Shown: positions 8,220 to 17,198, counted from the stretch's first letter. The stretch is DNA of 64,000 bases from Lysobacter sp. HDW10 (GCF_011300685.1 NZ_CP049864.1:1542885-1606884), one strand, 5' to 3'. The notes: generated by a model from the letters alone, not told the origin. Numbers and translations are program-made.

Positions 8220-9908
8220 ATGAAATTGAAGTTGTGGTTCTGCGCGGCTGCGCTGGTGCCGGCTGCGTTGCTGGGCGCGTGTTTGTCGAGCTTCTTCATA
8301 CCGATGTTGATTGGCACGCCTTGGCGATTCGATTTAGGCAGTTGGTGGTTGTATTGGCAACACTTGGATTCTGCGCGCGTCGCGCCCTATGTCTCTGACA
8401 TTAAATGGGGCACCTCACTGGGTTTTGGCGTGCCATTTGCCTCATGGTGCGGCATGGCCGTACTCGGCTTCCGGCCACACAAGCAGTCGACGCACGGCGA
8501 CGCCAGATTTGCGAGTGCCGCTGAGATTGCGAAGCAAGGCTTCTTCGAATCGTCCGAGAACGCCATCGTAATTGGCAAACATCGCGGGAAGATTCTGCGA
8601 TTGGCGGGTCAACAATTCGTCATGCTTGCGGCGCCGACGCGATCAGGCAAAGGCGTGGGCGTTGTGATTCCGAACCTGCTCGAATACGGCGAATCCGTCG
8701 TTGTTCTGGACATCAAACAAGAAAATCACGCATTGACCTCAGGATGGCGCGCAGCCCAAGGCCAATCCGTATTCCTCTTCAATCCCTTCGCCGAAGATCT
8801 ACGTACACATCGCTGGAATCCGCTGAGTTACGTATCGCCCGACCCGCGCTTTAGGGTTTCGGATATTCAGAATATCGCCGCGATGCTGTATCCCGATGGC
8901 GCGGATGAACAGGCGTTTTGGGTTTCACAATCTCGCAATGCCTTTCAAGCCCTAGTGCTTTATCTGTTCGATAATTTCAATGACGAGCGCGACATGGGAT
9001 TGCCCGAGACGTCGCTCAATTTTCCGACCTTGGGCCACGTCAATCGACTTGCGGCCGGAAACGGTTCAGATCTGAAAGGTTTCTTGAGAGAGCTGTCGGA
9101 GCGAAGTTTTTGTGGCACCGAAACACGTCTCGCGTTCTCTGGTCTACTTTCGCAAGCAGACGACACCTTTGCCTCAATTGTAGGTAGCTTGCGTGCGCCC
9201 TTAAGTGCATGGGTCAATCCGGTTTTGGATGCTGCGACCAGCGGCAATGATTTTTGGCTGACCGACCTGCGTAAGCAAAAAATGAGCATTTATATTGGAA
9301 TTCAGCCAAATAAAATCGCTGAAGCCAGGTTGCTGATCAATCTGTTTTTCAGTCAGCTCATTAACGTCAACACGCGCCAGCTGCCCTCACAGGATTCGAC
9401 ATTAGTGAACAGTTGTTTGTTGATGATGGATGAATTCACCAGCATCGGAAAGGTCGAAGTCATCGCTCACGCGGTGTCTTACATTGCCGGCTATAACCTG
9501 AGGCTCATGCCGATCATTCAATCTGTCGCGCAGCTCGAAGCAACCTACGGAAAAGAAACGGCGCGTACTTTGATGACCAATCATGCATTGCAAATCGTCT
9601 TTGCACCCCGGGAGCAACAAGACGCGAACGCATATTCCGAAATGCTGGGCTATAAGACTTTGCGTAAGACCAATCGAAGCCGAAGCTCAGGTGCGAATGG
9701 CGCAGTCACCCGTGCAGAAGTGGAAGAGCGCCGAGCGCTGATGCTGCCTCAAGAACTGAAATCACTCGGCAAAGACAAAGAAATCATTCTGTACGAAGGT
9801 TTGGCCCAGCCCATCTTGTGCGAAAAGATTCGCTACTTTGAAGATCCGTACTTCAAGCAGCGCTTGCTTCCGCCGGCACCTGTTCCAGAACTGATACTTC
9901 GCGCCTGA
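8220..9908 (+). CDS. virD4: Type IV secretion coupling protein VirD4
   Basis: A 562-aa T4SS coupling ATPase that recruits substrates to the channel. Two N-terminal hydrophobic segments (about 5-30 and 62-83) precede a STHGDARFAS motif typical of VirD4/TraG. Next come Walker A APTRSGKGVG (about 138-147) and Walker B CLLMMDEFTS. ATG at 8220 is chosen because GGGGAGG lies just upstream; TTG 8181 and ATG 8202 are in frame but have no such site. Downstream lies an antisense phosphatase gene that meets virD4 stop to stop, then virB1-B6. In Xanthomonas-type bacteria-killing T4SSs virD4 also heads the cluster, but followed by virB7. Confidence 0.9.
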   Translation: MKLKLWFCAAALVPAALLGACLSSFFIPMLIGTPWRFDLGSWWLYWQHLDSARVAPYVSDIKWGTSLGFGVPFASWCGMAVLGFRPHKQSTHGDARFASAAEIAKQGFFESSENAIVIGKHRGKILRLAGQQFVMLAAPTRSGKGVGVVIPNLLEYGESVVVLDIKQENHALTSGWRAAQGQSVFLFNPFAEDLRTHRWNPLSYVSPDPRFRVSDIQNIAAMLYPDGADEQAFWVSQSRNAFQALVLYLFDNFNDERDMGLPETSLNFPTLGHVNRLAAGNGSDLKGFLRELSERSFCGTETRLAFSGLLSQADDTFASIVGSLRAPLSAWVNPVLDAATSGNDFWLTDLRKQKMSIYIGIQPNKIAEARLLINLFFSQLINVNTRQLPSQDSTLVNSCLLMMDEFTSIGKVEVIAHAVSYIAGYNLRLMPIIQSVAQLEATYGKETARTLMTNHALQIVFAPREQQDANAYSEMLGYKTLRKTNRSRSSGANGAVTRAEVEERRALMLPQELKSLGKDKEIILYEGLAQPILCEKIRYFEDPYFKQRLLPPAPVPELILRA

Positions 9909-10616
9909 TTAGCAATGGCGGACAACGAGCACGGTGACGTTGTCGGTACCGCCATCGTCTAACGCGCCTGCCACCAGCGTGTCGACAGCCTCTTGTGCCG
10001 TCGAGCGCGTGTTTGCCAGTACGGATGAAATCACTGCGTCTGTAACGTGCTCGGTCAAGCCGTCACTACAGAGCAAGAGTTGCGCGCCCGGCTCAAATTC
10101 GCCGGAAATGCTTTCAATGTTGAGCTGCGTGAGGTCAGTCACACCGAGTGCCTGCGTCACCATCTTTCGTTTTGGATGGGAGCGCGCTTCTTCACGGCTC
10201 AGCATGCCGCTGGCGACCAATTCTTCTACATGGCTGTGATCTTGGGTGACTTGCACCATGGGCGCATTGGGTGACCAAAGGTAAGCGCGGCTGTCGCCAA
10301 TCCAAGCAATCTCAAATCGATTCCTTTTGAGGAGCGCGGCCACCACGGTCGTGCCCATCGGCAGGGTGTCTGCGCGTCTGCGTGAAGCGCGTAGGATTTC
10401 TTCGCCTGCGGTTCTGAAGGCATCGACCAGACCTCGGCCATCGCGAACTTCACGCACGATCACGTCACGCGCGAGCGCGCTGGCAACCTCGCCGTAGTCA
10501 TGTCCGCCAATGCCGTCAGCGACCAAGAACAAGCCCAGGCCCGATTCGCCGTGATAGGTGTCCTCATTGTGGTCCCGGCGTAAACCGGTGTGGGTGAGGT
10601 GACCGAATTCGAACAT
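9909..10616 (-). CDS. PP2C-type Ser/Thr protein phosphatase (Stp1/PppA-like)
   Basis: A 235-aa soluble metal-dependent phosphatase. All PP2C metal motifs are present: RRDHNEDT near residue 14, VADGIGGH, GDSRAYL, CSDGLTEH and GGTDNVTV at the C-terminus, so it should be active. No kinase gene is in the window. It is encoded antisense between virD4 and virB1, where Xanthomonas-type T4SS clusters carry virB7-virB11. Related phosphatases (PppA) control type VI secretion by dephosphorylating a threonine kinase target. A similar role for this T4SS is only a hypothesis from location. Confidence 0.85.
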   Translation of the reverse strand: MFEFGHLTHTGLRRDHNEDTYHGESGLGLFLVADGIGGHDYGEVASALARDVIVREVRDGRGLVDAFRTAGEEILRASRRRADTLPMGTTVVAALLKRNRFEIAWIGDSRAYLWSPNAPMVQVTQDHSHVEELVASGMLSREEARSHPKRKMVTQALGVTDLTQLNIESISGEFEPGAQLLLCSDGLTEHVTDAVISSVLANTRSTAQEAVDTLVAGALDDGGTDNVTVLVVRHC

Positions 10617-10707
10617 AACTGGGTGGGTTGGCGGCTATTGAATACATCATGGCAGAAAATCGGCCGCTGACTCAATCGTTCGTCCGAAAAATGGAGATGT
10701 TGCGGTC

Positions 10708-10743
10708 AGGGTTTTCCTAATTCATAGGAAAAACCCTATTTTT
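10708..10743. repeat. Imperfect inverted repeat upstream of virB1
   Basis: Arms AGGGTTTTCCTA (10708-10719) and TAGGAAAAACCCT (10725-10737) differ by one base and flank a 5-base spacer. A short T run (10739-10743) follows on the plus strand. It lies in the 212-bp divergent region between the phosphatase gene and virB1. It could be an operator, or a terminator blocking read-through into virB1. The motif TTTCCTA recurs in the direct repeats upstream of the response regulator at 18107. Confidence 0.5.
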
Positions 10744-10828
10744 CGCGCGTTTCGTTGACTGATCTAGAAGCTGCTGGAATATTCGATTCCCAAGTGAGCA
10801 AGCACGCAGCACTTCGGGGGAGAGGCAC

Positions 10829-11491
10829 ATGTTGCCTGGTATGGAAATGTTGGGATGCCAGATCGACGTTCCAGCGTCGGTGATGAAGCATGTCGTCAAA
10901 ATTGAGTCCTCATTTAACCCCTTCGCGATTGGCGTTGTGAAGGGAAGACTTGCGCGCCAGCCAAGAAACTTGAAAGAGGCGGTCGCCACCGCAGAGATGC
11001 TTGAGGCCAACGGGTTCAACTTTTCATTGGGTTTGGCGCAGGTGAATCGCTACAACCTGAAGAAGTACGGCATACATACCTATGCCGACGCCTTTGAACC
11101 CTGCACCAATCTTCGTGCCGGCTCAAAGATTCTTCTCGACTGCAATGAGCGGGCAGGCGGCCATTGGGGCAAATCCTTCAGTTGCTATTACTCGGGCAAT
11201 TTCACGACGGGCTACAGAGCCGGATACGTCCAAAAGATAGAGCGATCCATGTACGCGCAGGCAAAGCCCGTCACGGATGCAATTGCGATACCTGTCATTT
11301 CCGACGCAAAACCTCGTCGTTCCGTTGGCGACACGCACATCGCACCAACTCGAAAACGCGAAAGTCCGCCAAGTGACAACGATTCATTGGTTGTAAGGCG
11401 CTCGAAATCTAATGCTGTCTCAGCCGTGTCGGGAACTCAACCCGCAAACACGTCTTCACAACCCGAAGTAGACGAAGCATTCGTCTTCTAA
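10829..11491 (+). CDS. virB1: VirB1 lytic transglycosylase
   Basis: A 220-aa SLT-type muramidase-fold protein that opens peptidoglycan for T4SS assembly. Catalytic Glu26 sits in KIESSFNPFAIGVV, followed by the SLGLAQVN motif and the FSCYYSGNF core. The C-terminal 70 residues are Ser/Pro-rich and likely disordered. No signal peptide is seen at the chosen ATG, which has the strong site GGGGGAGAGG just upstream. Family VirB1 proteins are normally periplasmic, so export is either unusual or relies on another start. First gene of the virB1-virB6 run. Confidence 0.85.
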   Translation: MLPGMEMLGCQIDVPASVMKHVVKIESSFNPFAIGVVKGRLARQPRNLKEAVATAEMLEANGFNFSLGLAQVNRYNLKKYGIHTYADAFEPCTNLRAGSKILLDCNERAGGHWGKSFSCYYSGNFTTGYRAGYVQKIERSMYAQAKPVTDAIAIPVISDAKPRRSVGDTHIAPTRKRESPPSDNDSLVVRRSKSNAVSAVSGTQPANTSSQPEVDEAFVF

Positions 11492-11512
11492 AGATTAACT
11501 TGGAACTATCAC

Positions 11513-11902
11513 ATGCACACATCGAAAAAATCACAAAGAAACCTGCTTCTTCTCATGCTCATTTGCTTTGCAGTTCTTTGCGTAGCGGCACCAGAGGTGT
11601 TGGCTGCCGAGGGTGAGGCTGAAAAGAAGCTCTGCGGCGTGATGGGTCAGTTCTACACCCTCTTAAAGGCGGCATCGGTGCTTATTGTCACCGTTGCGGT
11701 GATCTTTGCTGGCTACCAAATTGCATTCGCGCATAAGCGAATTTCCGAAGTGGCACCTGTGCTTATCGGCGGCATTCTGATTGGAGCAGCCGCTCAGATC
11801 GCGACGATGATGATCAGCAACAAGTCGATGGTCGGAAAGGATGGCTGCAGTGTTGATACGTCCGCATACGTCGTCACTGTAGATGCCCTGTACCGTGCGT
11901 AA
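11513..11902 (+). CDS. virB2: VirB2/TrbC pilin subunit
   Basis: A 129-aa precursor: Lys-rich N-terminus, long signal sequence ending near VLAAEGEAE, then two hydrophobic helices (about 55-75 and 83-100) separated by a short basic loop HKRISE. This is the layout of cyclic or linear VirB2 pilins, the main T4SS pilus subunit in the inner membrane before assembly. Twenty-one bases after virB1 and overlapping virB3 by 20 bases, consistent with one operon. It has a longer polar C-terminus (SMVGKDGCSVDTSAYVVTV) than many VirB2 proteins, with two Cys in the mature chain. Confidence 0.8.
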   Translation: MHTSKKSQRNLLLLMLICFAVLCVAAPEVLAAEGEAEKKLCGVMGQFYTLLKAASVLIVTVAVIFAGYQIAFAHKRISEVAPVLIGGILIGAAAQIATMMISNKSMVGKDGCSVDTSAYVVTVDALYRA

Positions 11903-12203
11903 GACCACCTTGTTCAAAGGGTGCACACGGCCGGCCATGTTCTTGGGTGTGCCTTACGTGCCTTTCATTATGGGGACGGGGACGTGCCTGCTTCTTGCCA
12001 TGTACGTTGATCTGTATGTCTTGTTCTCACTGCCCGCAGTTGTGTTCGCAATGAGAATGCTCACCAAATACGACGAACACATCTTTCATCTGTTCGGCTT
12101 GCACGTTTTGGTCAGGCTACGAATGCGCAATCTGAGGGTGCATAACGGCAAATGGGTTTTCAGTGCCATGGGTAACCGCAAGGTAGGCTTGGATCACTCG
12201 TGA
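11883..12203 (+). CDS. virB3: VirB3 inner-membrane T4SS protein
   Basis: A 106-aa protein with two adjacent hydrophobic segments (about 18-54) after a short KGCTRPAMFLGVPYVP region, characteristic of VirB3, which works with VirB4 and VirB6 in the inner-membrane complex. The ATG at 11883 overlaps virB2 by 20 bases; a GTG at 11895 is an alternative start giving a shorter overlap. The stop codon overlaps the GTG start of virB4. Assignment rests on size, topology, sequence flavour and position between virB2 and virB4. Confidence 0.8.
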   Translation: MPCTVRKTTLFKGCTRPAMFLGVPYVPFIMGTGTCLLLAMYVDLYVLFSLPAVVFAMRMLTKYDEHIFHLFGLHVLVRLRMRNLRVHNGKWVFSAMGNRKVGLDHS

Positions 12204-14662
12204 AGCAGACCCAACGCCCCATCGCTGACACCGCGATTGCCGATTTTCTTCCGTTCTCATCGCATGTGTCCACGCACGTCTTAAAGACCGTTGGCGGTGA
12301 GTACCTGATGACCTGGGCCATCGAGGGTTTGCCATTTGTCGGCCGCGAAGCTTGGGAGATTGATCACAAGCACGAGACCTTCAATAGACTGCTGCAAGGG
12401 CTACGAGCACCGGATTTCTCCAATGTTGCCTTTTGGACACATGACGTTCGGCGACGTAAAGCCATTGAAAGCGCAGCCAAGTTTGATGAGGTCTTTCATC
12501 AGCAACTGTCAGACAAGTACTTTCGCAAACTTTCAAACGAACGGACACTTCAGAACGCGTTGTACCTGACGCTTGTGTATCGGCCCATCGTGGGCCCGCG
12601 TGCGCTGCGCGAACGTCCAAAGTCGCTAGAGGCGATTCGCACAGCGGAGCACGCTGCGATCTCGACCATGCAAGAACTCGCAGGAAACGTGGAGGCCGTG
12701 CTCGGCCCTTACGGCGCGCGCCGCCTCGGCATCTATGAGGCTAAGAATGGTGTCCAGTTCTCTTCGACGCTTGAGCTGTTCTCATTTCTACTCAATCGCG
12801 TGGATGAAAAGGTCCCGGTACTCAATGCGCCCGCACGGGACGTCATTGCGACGAGTCGATTGAGCTTCTCGACCCGCTCTGGAGACTTCCTTATAGCGCA
12901 TCCGGGTGCGCCTCCTTCGTACGGCGCAATGCTGACGGTGAAGGACTACCCATCGGCCACCTCAGTGGGCGTGTTGAATGGACTCAAGTACTTAGATTTT
13001 GAATACGTCATAACGCATTCCTTCTCTCCGAAGGGGCGCCACGAGGCCATGAAGGCTTTGGAAAGAACGCAGGGCATGATGATTTCCTCCGGCGATCGTG
13101 CGCATTCTCAGATCGCAGAATTGAATCAGGCCATGGACCAGCTGGCGTCCGGCCACTTTGTTTTGGGTGAGTACCACTTCTCAATCGCGGTATTTGCCGA
13201 TTCTCAAGGGCAGTTGGCCAAGAACCTAGCAACGACGCGCGCCGAGCTTTCCAACGCAGGTTTTGTAAGCGTCAAGGAAGATCTTGCCGTAGCGGCCGGA
13301 TTCTTCGCGCAATTCCCTGCGAACTGGAAGTACCGTACGCGGGTAGCCCATGTGAGTTCACTGAACTTTCTGGGGCTTTCGCCGCTGCACAACTTTGCAA
13401 TGGGCAAACGTACCGGCAACCCGTGGGGGCCGGCGATTACAACCCTGCAGACCACAAACGGACAGCCGTTCAACTTCAATTTTCACGCAACCAAGATTGA
13501 CGAGGATGCGGAAGGCGAGATGGCCATTGGTAACACGATGGTCATTGGCAAATCAGGCTCTGGTAAGACCGCGCTGGTCAACTTTCTCTTGAGTCAATCG
13601 CAAGCGTTGTCTCCGGCACCGACCGTGTTCTTCTTCGATAAAGATCGCGGTGCAGAGATCTTTGTACGCGCCGCGGGCGGGCGGTACCTGGCGCTTGAGA
13701 ACGGTGCGCCAACGGGATTTAACCCTTTCCAATGTGAGCGCACAGAGGCCAATATCCAGTTCCTTTGTGGCTTGGTCCGACTCCTTTGCGGAAAGGATGC
13801 TTTTACTGCTCGAGAAGATCAGGACATCTACATTGCGGTCTCGGCGCTTCTAGACCTTCCGGATGGCCTGCGTACCATCAGCAACCTTCAAAAGAGTCTG
13901 CCCAATCAAGGCGACGACGGACTCTATGCGCGACTCCGAAAGTGGACCCGAGGGCAGGCACTTGGATGGGTCTTTGACAACCCGATTGATCAAATCAAGC
14001 TCGATGGCGCGCCACTCATTGGCTTTGATTACACGGAGATTCTTGACCTCCCAGAAGTGCGCGTACCGATCATCAACTATCTGCTGCACCGACTCGAATC
14101 ACTGATTGATGGAAGAAGACTTATCTATGTCATGGATGAGTTCTGGAAGATTCTGGAAGGTGGTGGAGGTCTCAAAGACTTTGCCCGAAACAAGCAGAAG
14201 ACGATTCGAAAGCAAAATGGCCTTGGCATCTTTGCGACACAAAGCCCTGAAGATGCGCTGAAATCAGATATTGCGGCGACTTTGATCGAACAAACTGCAA
14301 CGCTTGTTCTTCTGCCAAATCCAAATGCGCGCAGGGAAGACTACGTAGACGGATTGAAGTTGACACAAGCCGAGTTTGAAGTCGTGTCCGCTTTAGATGA
14401 AAGGTCTAGATGCTTTCTGGTTAAGCAAGGGCATGAATCCGCGATCTGCAAGCTCGATCTGAACGGCTTGAATGATGAACTCGCAATCATTTCGGCATCC
14501 ACTGCAAATGTCGAGATTCTCAGAGATGTACTGACGACGCACGCCACAAAGCATGGCGTCGATCCCGATCTGCTTCGGCCAGGCCAGTGGTTGCCTGATT
14601 TTCAAGCAAGACGGGCGGGTGCGCGCAACCCATCAGAGTCCACCGAAGTTGAGTTCAATTAA
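12200..14662 (+). CDS. virB4: VirB4 T4SS ATPase
   Basis: The largest T4SS ATPase, 820 aa. It powers pilus biogenesis and substrate transfer at the inner membrane. The N-terminal CagE/TrbE/VirB domain (about 1-400) is followed by Walker A GKSGSGKTAL (about residue 449-458) and Walker B LIYVMDEFW (about 639-647), with the Q-loop-like IFATQSPEDAL after it. Length is normal for the family. Start is GTG at 12200, overlapping the virB3 stop by four bases. The following gene starts at the base after the virB4 stop, so the cluster is tightly packed. The gene looks intact. Confidence 0.93.
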   Translation: MKQTQRPIADTAIADFLPFSSHVSTHVLKTVGGEYLMTWAIEGLPFVGREAWEIDHKHETFNRLLQGLRAPDFSNVAFWTHDVRRRKAIESAAKFDEVFHQQLSDKYFRKLSNERTLQNALYLTLVYRPIVGPRALRERPKSLEAIRTAEHAAISTMQELAGNVEAVLGPYGARRLGIYEAKNGVQFSSTLELFSFLLNRVDEKVPVLNAPARDVIATSRLSFSTRSGDFLIAHPGAPPSYGAMLTVKDYPSATSVGVLNGLKYLDFEYVITHSFSPKGRHEAMKALERTQGMMISSGDRAHSQIAELNQAMDQLASGHFVLGEYHFSIAVFADSQGQLAKNLATTRAELSNAGFVSVKEDLAVAAGFFAQFPANWKYRTRVAHVSSLNFLGLSPLHNFAMGKRTGNPWGPAITTLQTTNGQPFNFNFHATKIDEDAEGEMAIGNTMVIGKSGSGKTALVNFLLSQSQALSPAPTVFFFDKDRGAEIFVRAAGGRYLALENGAPTGFNPFQCERTEANIQFLCGLVRLLCGKDAFTAREDQDIYIAVSALLDLPDGLRTISNLQKSLPNQGDDGLYARLRKWTRGQALGWVFDNPIDQIKLDGAPLIGFDYTEILDLPEVRVPIINYLLHRLESLIDGRRLIYVMDEFWKILEGGGGLKDFARNKQKTIRKQNGLGIFATQSPEDALKSDIAATLIEQTATLVLLPNPNARREDYVDGLKLTQAEFEVVSALDERSRCFLVKQGHESAICKLDLNGLNDELAIISASTANVEILRDVLTTHATKHGVDPDLLRPGQWLPDFQARRAGARNPSESTEVEFN

Positions 14663-15550
14663 ATGAAAACCAAGCAACCTTCAAAGAGGCTTCGCTATCG
14701 GCTCAGAGTACCCATGGGCTTGGTGACACTGGTGCTGCTTGCGTTGAGTATGTACGCCTACGCGGAATGGGCGGTGTCCGATAAAACGACCCAAAATCGG
14801 ATCAACGACAGCAATAAGATCCTAGGCAGCAGCAAAGACGGGACGCTATCTCGCAGTCTTCAATACATGCGAGAGGTTGGCAAGGGTGATTTTTCGAAGT
14901 CTGATTCGGGGCAAAAGCGCTACGAAGATCCGTCGCTCAAATGGGAGAAGAAGGATTTCGAAAAGCCTTCTCAGGTCAACATCGACGTCAATGATCGATG
15001 CGTCAAAGGCAAGGTTCCGGCGATGCCGAAGATTGCCGGCGTTCCAGATGTAACTGTGCCGGTGGGGAAGACCGATCTCTTTGACGACTCATACAAGCTG
15101 TGCAAAGAAATCGTCGAAACCGAAAAAGCACAGTTCACGTACAACTTGAAAATGAGTGAGTTGGCCGGAAAGCGATACGAGCGCTACTGGGCCATCGCAG
15201 AAGAGCGAAACAAGCTCAAAGAGAGTGATGCAGGGAAGCTGCAATCAAATACCAACAAAATGACCGCGTTGTTGACTTTGATTGGTATCGACGCTGCTCA
15301 GCAGAAATCCTACAACGACGTATACACCGCGAGAATTGCTTACCTGAAGGCTTCTCGTGATGCGATTGCCATGCGTGTTGCGAGTGGAGGTACGGGTGGA
15401 TCGAACGACGCGAAGCTAACACCTGAAGTCCTGGCAAATATTGGAAAGCGCTCCGCAGCCGACGCCATTGTCGTCGACGTCATGCATCGTGCCTTTACCA
15501 GCAAAGATTTGCGCGCCGATCGCACACGTGAAGTCAGAGGTATCGATTAA
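14663..15550 (+). CDS. Exported helical protein in virB5 position
   Basis: A 295-aa protein with a basic N-terminus (KTKQPSKRLRYRLR), a hydrophobic export segment (about 18-36) and then a mostly helical, Lys-rich chain. The AEWAVSD stretch after the signal recalls the start of mature VirB5/TraC minor pilins, and the gene occupies the virB5 slot between virB4 and virB6. Two Cys (DRCVKGK and YKLCKE) could form a disulphide. Classical VirB5 proteins are shorter (about 200-240 aa), and clear homology cannot be claimed from reading alone. It starts directly after virB4 and shares one base with virB6 (TAATG). Confidence 0.55.
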   Translation: MKTKQPSKRLRYRLRVPMGLVTLVLLALSMYAYAEWAVSDKTTQNRINDSNKILGSSKDGTLSRSLQYMREVGKGDFSKSDSGQKRYEDPSLKWEKKDFEKPSQVNIDVNDRCVKGKVPAMPKIAGVPDVTVPVGKTDLFDDSYKLCKEIVETEKAQFTYNLKMSELAGKRYERYWAIAEERNKLKESDAGKLQSNTNKMTALLTLIGIDAAQQKSYNDVYTARIAYLKASRDAIAMRVASGGTGGSNDAKLTPEVLANIGKRSAADAIVVDVMHRAFTSKDLRADRTREVRGID

Positions 15551-16551
15551 TGGATGGCGTCATTGAGTGGGCAGTCTTCAACGAGATATTCGAGTTCGTC
15601 GACCATGAACTCCAAACGCTCACCTTCAACATGGTCAACGGCTTCATAAAATGGATACTGCTGACCGGCACGCTCATTGTCACGACATGGCTCATCGCGC
15701 AAGGTTGGATGCTAGTGACGGGTAAGTCACGCGAACCCCTCGCAAGCGTTGTGACATCAGTGATGAAGGTATTCGCTGTGACGTTCTTCGCAGCTGGCTT
15801 CACGTGGGGTGCCGACAATCTAGCGACAACCTTGGGCCAGACGATGCCAAGAGCCATTACGGGCATTGTGACGTCAAACGAACGCGACCCAAAAGACGCG
15901 ATCAACGAAAGCTTTAAGGTGATGCAGGGTACTTTTGCCTTGGCGGACATGTTCTCTGCGCTAGGTGACTCTGCGGAGATGAAGTCCCAACTGAAAAGCA
16001 TGCAGATCTACAGCGCTGTCGGCGTTGCCGGCCCCGCCGTTGTTGGCGGTGCCCTTCTTATGATCTACAAGTTCGCGTTGGCCCTATTCATCGGTTTTGG
16101 GCCGATCTTCATACTTTGCTTGCTGTTCAAGCAAACCCAATCTTTGTTTTCGAAATGGCTCTACTACGGCGCGGGAACGACATTCTCACTTGCGGTCTTG
16201 AGCTTTATGGTTGCCATCGCTATGAAAGTCGTTGTCATTGTCGCCGTCACAATGTTCGTTAAGCTGAGATTCGCAGCCACTGGTGATAGCACATTGCAAG
16301 GATTAGATATGACAGCTCTTCAGCAAGGTGGCGTTGGCCTTGTGATGACCGCACTCATAATCTTGTGCCCTCCTATTGCCGCGCAATTCTTCAGTGTTAC
16401 CGTCGGCACATTCTCAAGCCCTTATTCAAACTTTGGCATGACGGGAGGGCACGGCGGGTCAAGTAAAAGACTCGCATACGAACACCCTGGTTTGCCCCAA
16501 TTAGAAGAAGTAACCCCAGATTCGAAGGGGAAAAGGAATCATGCGTGGTGA
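15550..16551 (+). CDS. virB6: VirB6/TrbL polytopic T4SS channel protein
   Basis: A 333-aa inner-membrane protein with about five to six hydrophobic segments, a long N-terminal periplasmic-type region, and the AGPAVVGGALLMIYKFALALFIG-to-FGPIFILCLLF core typical of VirB6. It forms part of the translocation channel with VirB8 and VirB10, neither of which is encoded here. The start codon overlaps the previous stop, and its stop overlaps the GTG start of the next gene. The soluble tail (GHGGSSKRLAYEHPGLPQ) is typical of the Xanthomonas-type family as I recall it. Confidence 0.85.
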   Translation: MDGVIEWAVFNEIFEFVDHELQTLTFNMVNGFIKWILLTGTLIVTTWLIAQGWMLVTGKSREPLASVVTSVMKVFAVTFFAAGFTWGADNLATTLGQTMPRAITGIVTSNERDPKDAINESFKVMQGTFALADMFSALGDSAEMKSQLKSMQIYSAVGVAGPAVVGGALLMIYKFALALFIGFGPIFILCLLFKQTQSLFSKWLYYGAGTTFSLAVLSFMVAIAMKVVVIVAVTMFVKLRFAATGDSTLQGLDMTALQQGGVGLVMTALIILCPPIAAQFFSVTVGTFSSPYSNFGMTGGHGGSSKRLAYEHPGLPQLEEVTPDSKGKRNHAW

Positions 16552-17045
16552 CCACAACTTTTCTAACGCGCTTGGCGAAATTCTTCTTTGTTGCCTTCTG
16601 TCTTTTGGGAGGTACTGAGATTGCGTTCGCACAGAGCGGTCCATGTCCACGTGGCATGATTCCGAGGCCGGGAAGATGCTACTCCCCAACCGAGGAGGTC
16701 GTTTTGGAACCCGCGCCCAGTTATGAAGATCGATTTGGTGCAATTGCGTTTCAAGACGATGCGTTTGGAAACGCTGCGAGTGCTTCATCTGGGGCAGAAA
16801 GCGAAGAGCAAGCGAAGGCGATTGCATTGGGAAAATGTGGGGATCATTGTAAGATCGTCTACGTTGTTAGAAACCAGTGCATGGCTGCAGCTGAGGGTAT
16901 TGGTGAGTTTGGACAGGCGGGATTAGGCGCATCAACGTCACTGACTCGTGCCATCCAGAGAGCCTTGAAACAATGTAGAAAAAACGGTGGTGTTGATTGT
17001 TCAATTAAGCATCAATCGTGCAGCTACCCACAGCGGGTTAAATAG
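16545..17045 (+). CDS. Exported DUF4189-type protein, possible T4SS accessory or immunity protein
   Basis: A 166-aa secreted protein: N-terminal hydrophobic signal with likely cleavage after IAFA, then a Cys-rich domain. The pattern GAIAFQDDAFGNAA, repeated Ala-Cys spacing (ALGKCGDHC, RNQCMAAAEG, ALKQCRKNG, VDCSIKHQSCSYP) fits DUF4189, seen in many proteobacterial periplasmic proteins. GTG starts at 16545 and 16548 overlap the end of virB6, so it is co-translated with the T4SS. In Xanthomonas citri the genes just after virB6 encode a T4SS toxin and its periplasmic inhibitor; a comparable role here is inferred from position only. Confidence 0.6.
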   Translation: MVTTTFLTRLAKFFFVAFCLLGGTEIAFAQSGPCPRGMIPRPGRCYSPTEEVVLEPAPSYEDRFGAIAFQDDAFGNAASASSGAESEEQAKAIALGKCGDHCKIVYVVRNQCMAAAEGIGEFGQAGLGASTSLTRAIQRALKQCRKNGGVDCSIKHQSCSYPQRVK

Positions 17046-17198
17046 GACCAAATCAACCCCGGATGGCGAATGGTTTCAGTTTCAGACCGCAATTCTTGGA
17101 ATTGTGGGCGGAAGGTCAAATGCTTGGAACGGGTTATATACTCGATCTGGGTGGCGTCGAGATTACTGCGGATGAGAAATCCAATATCGCGTTTTGCA

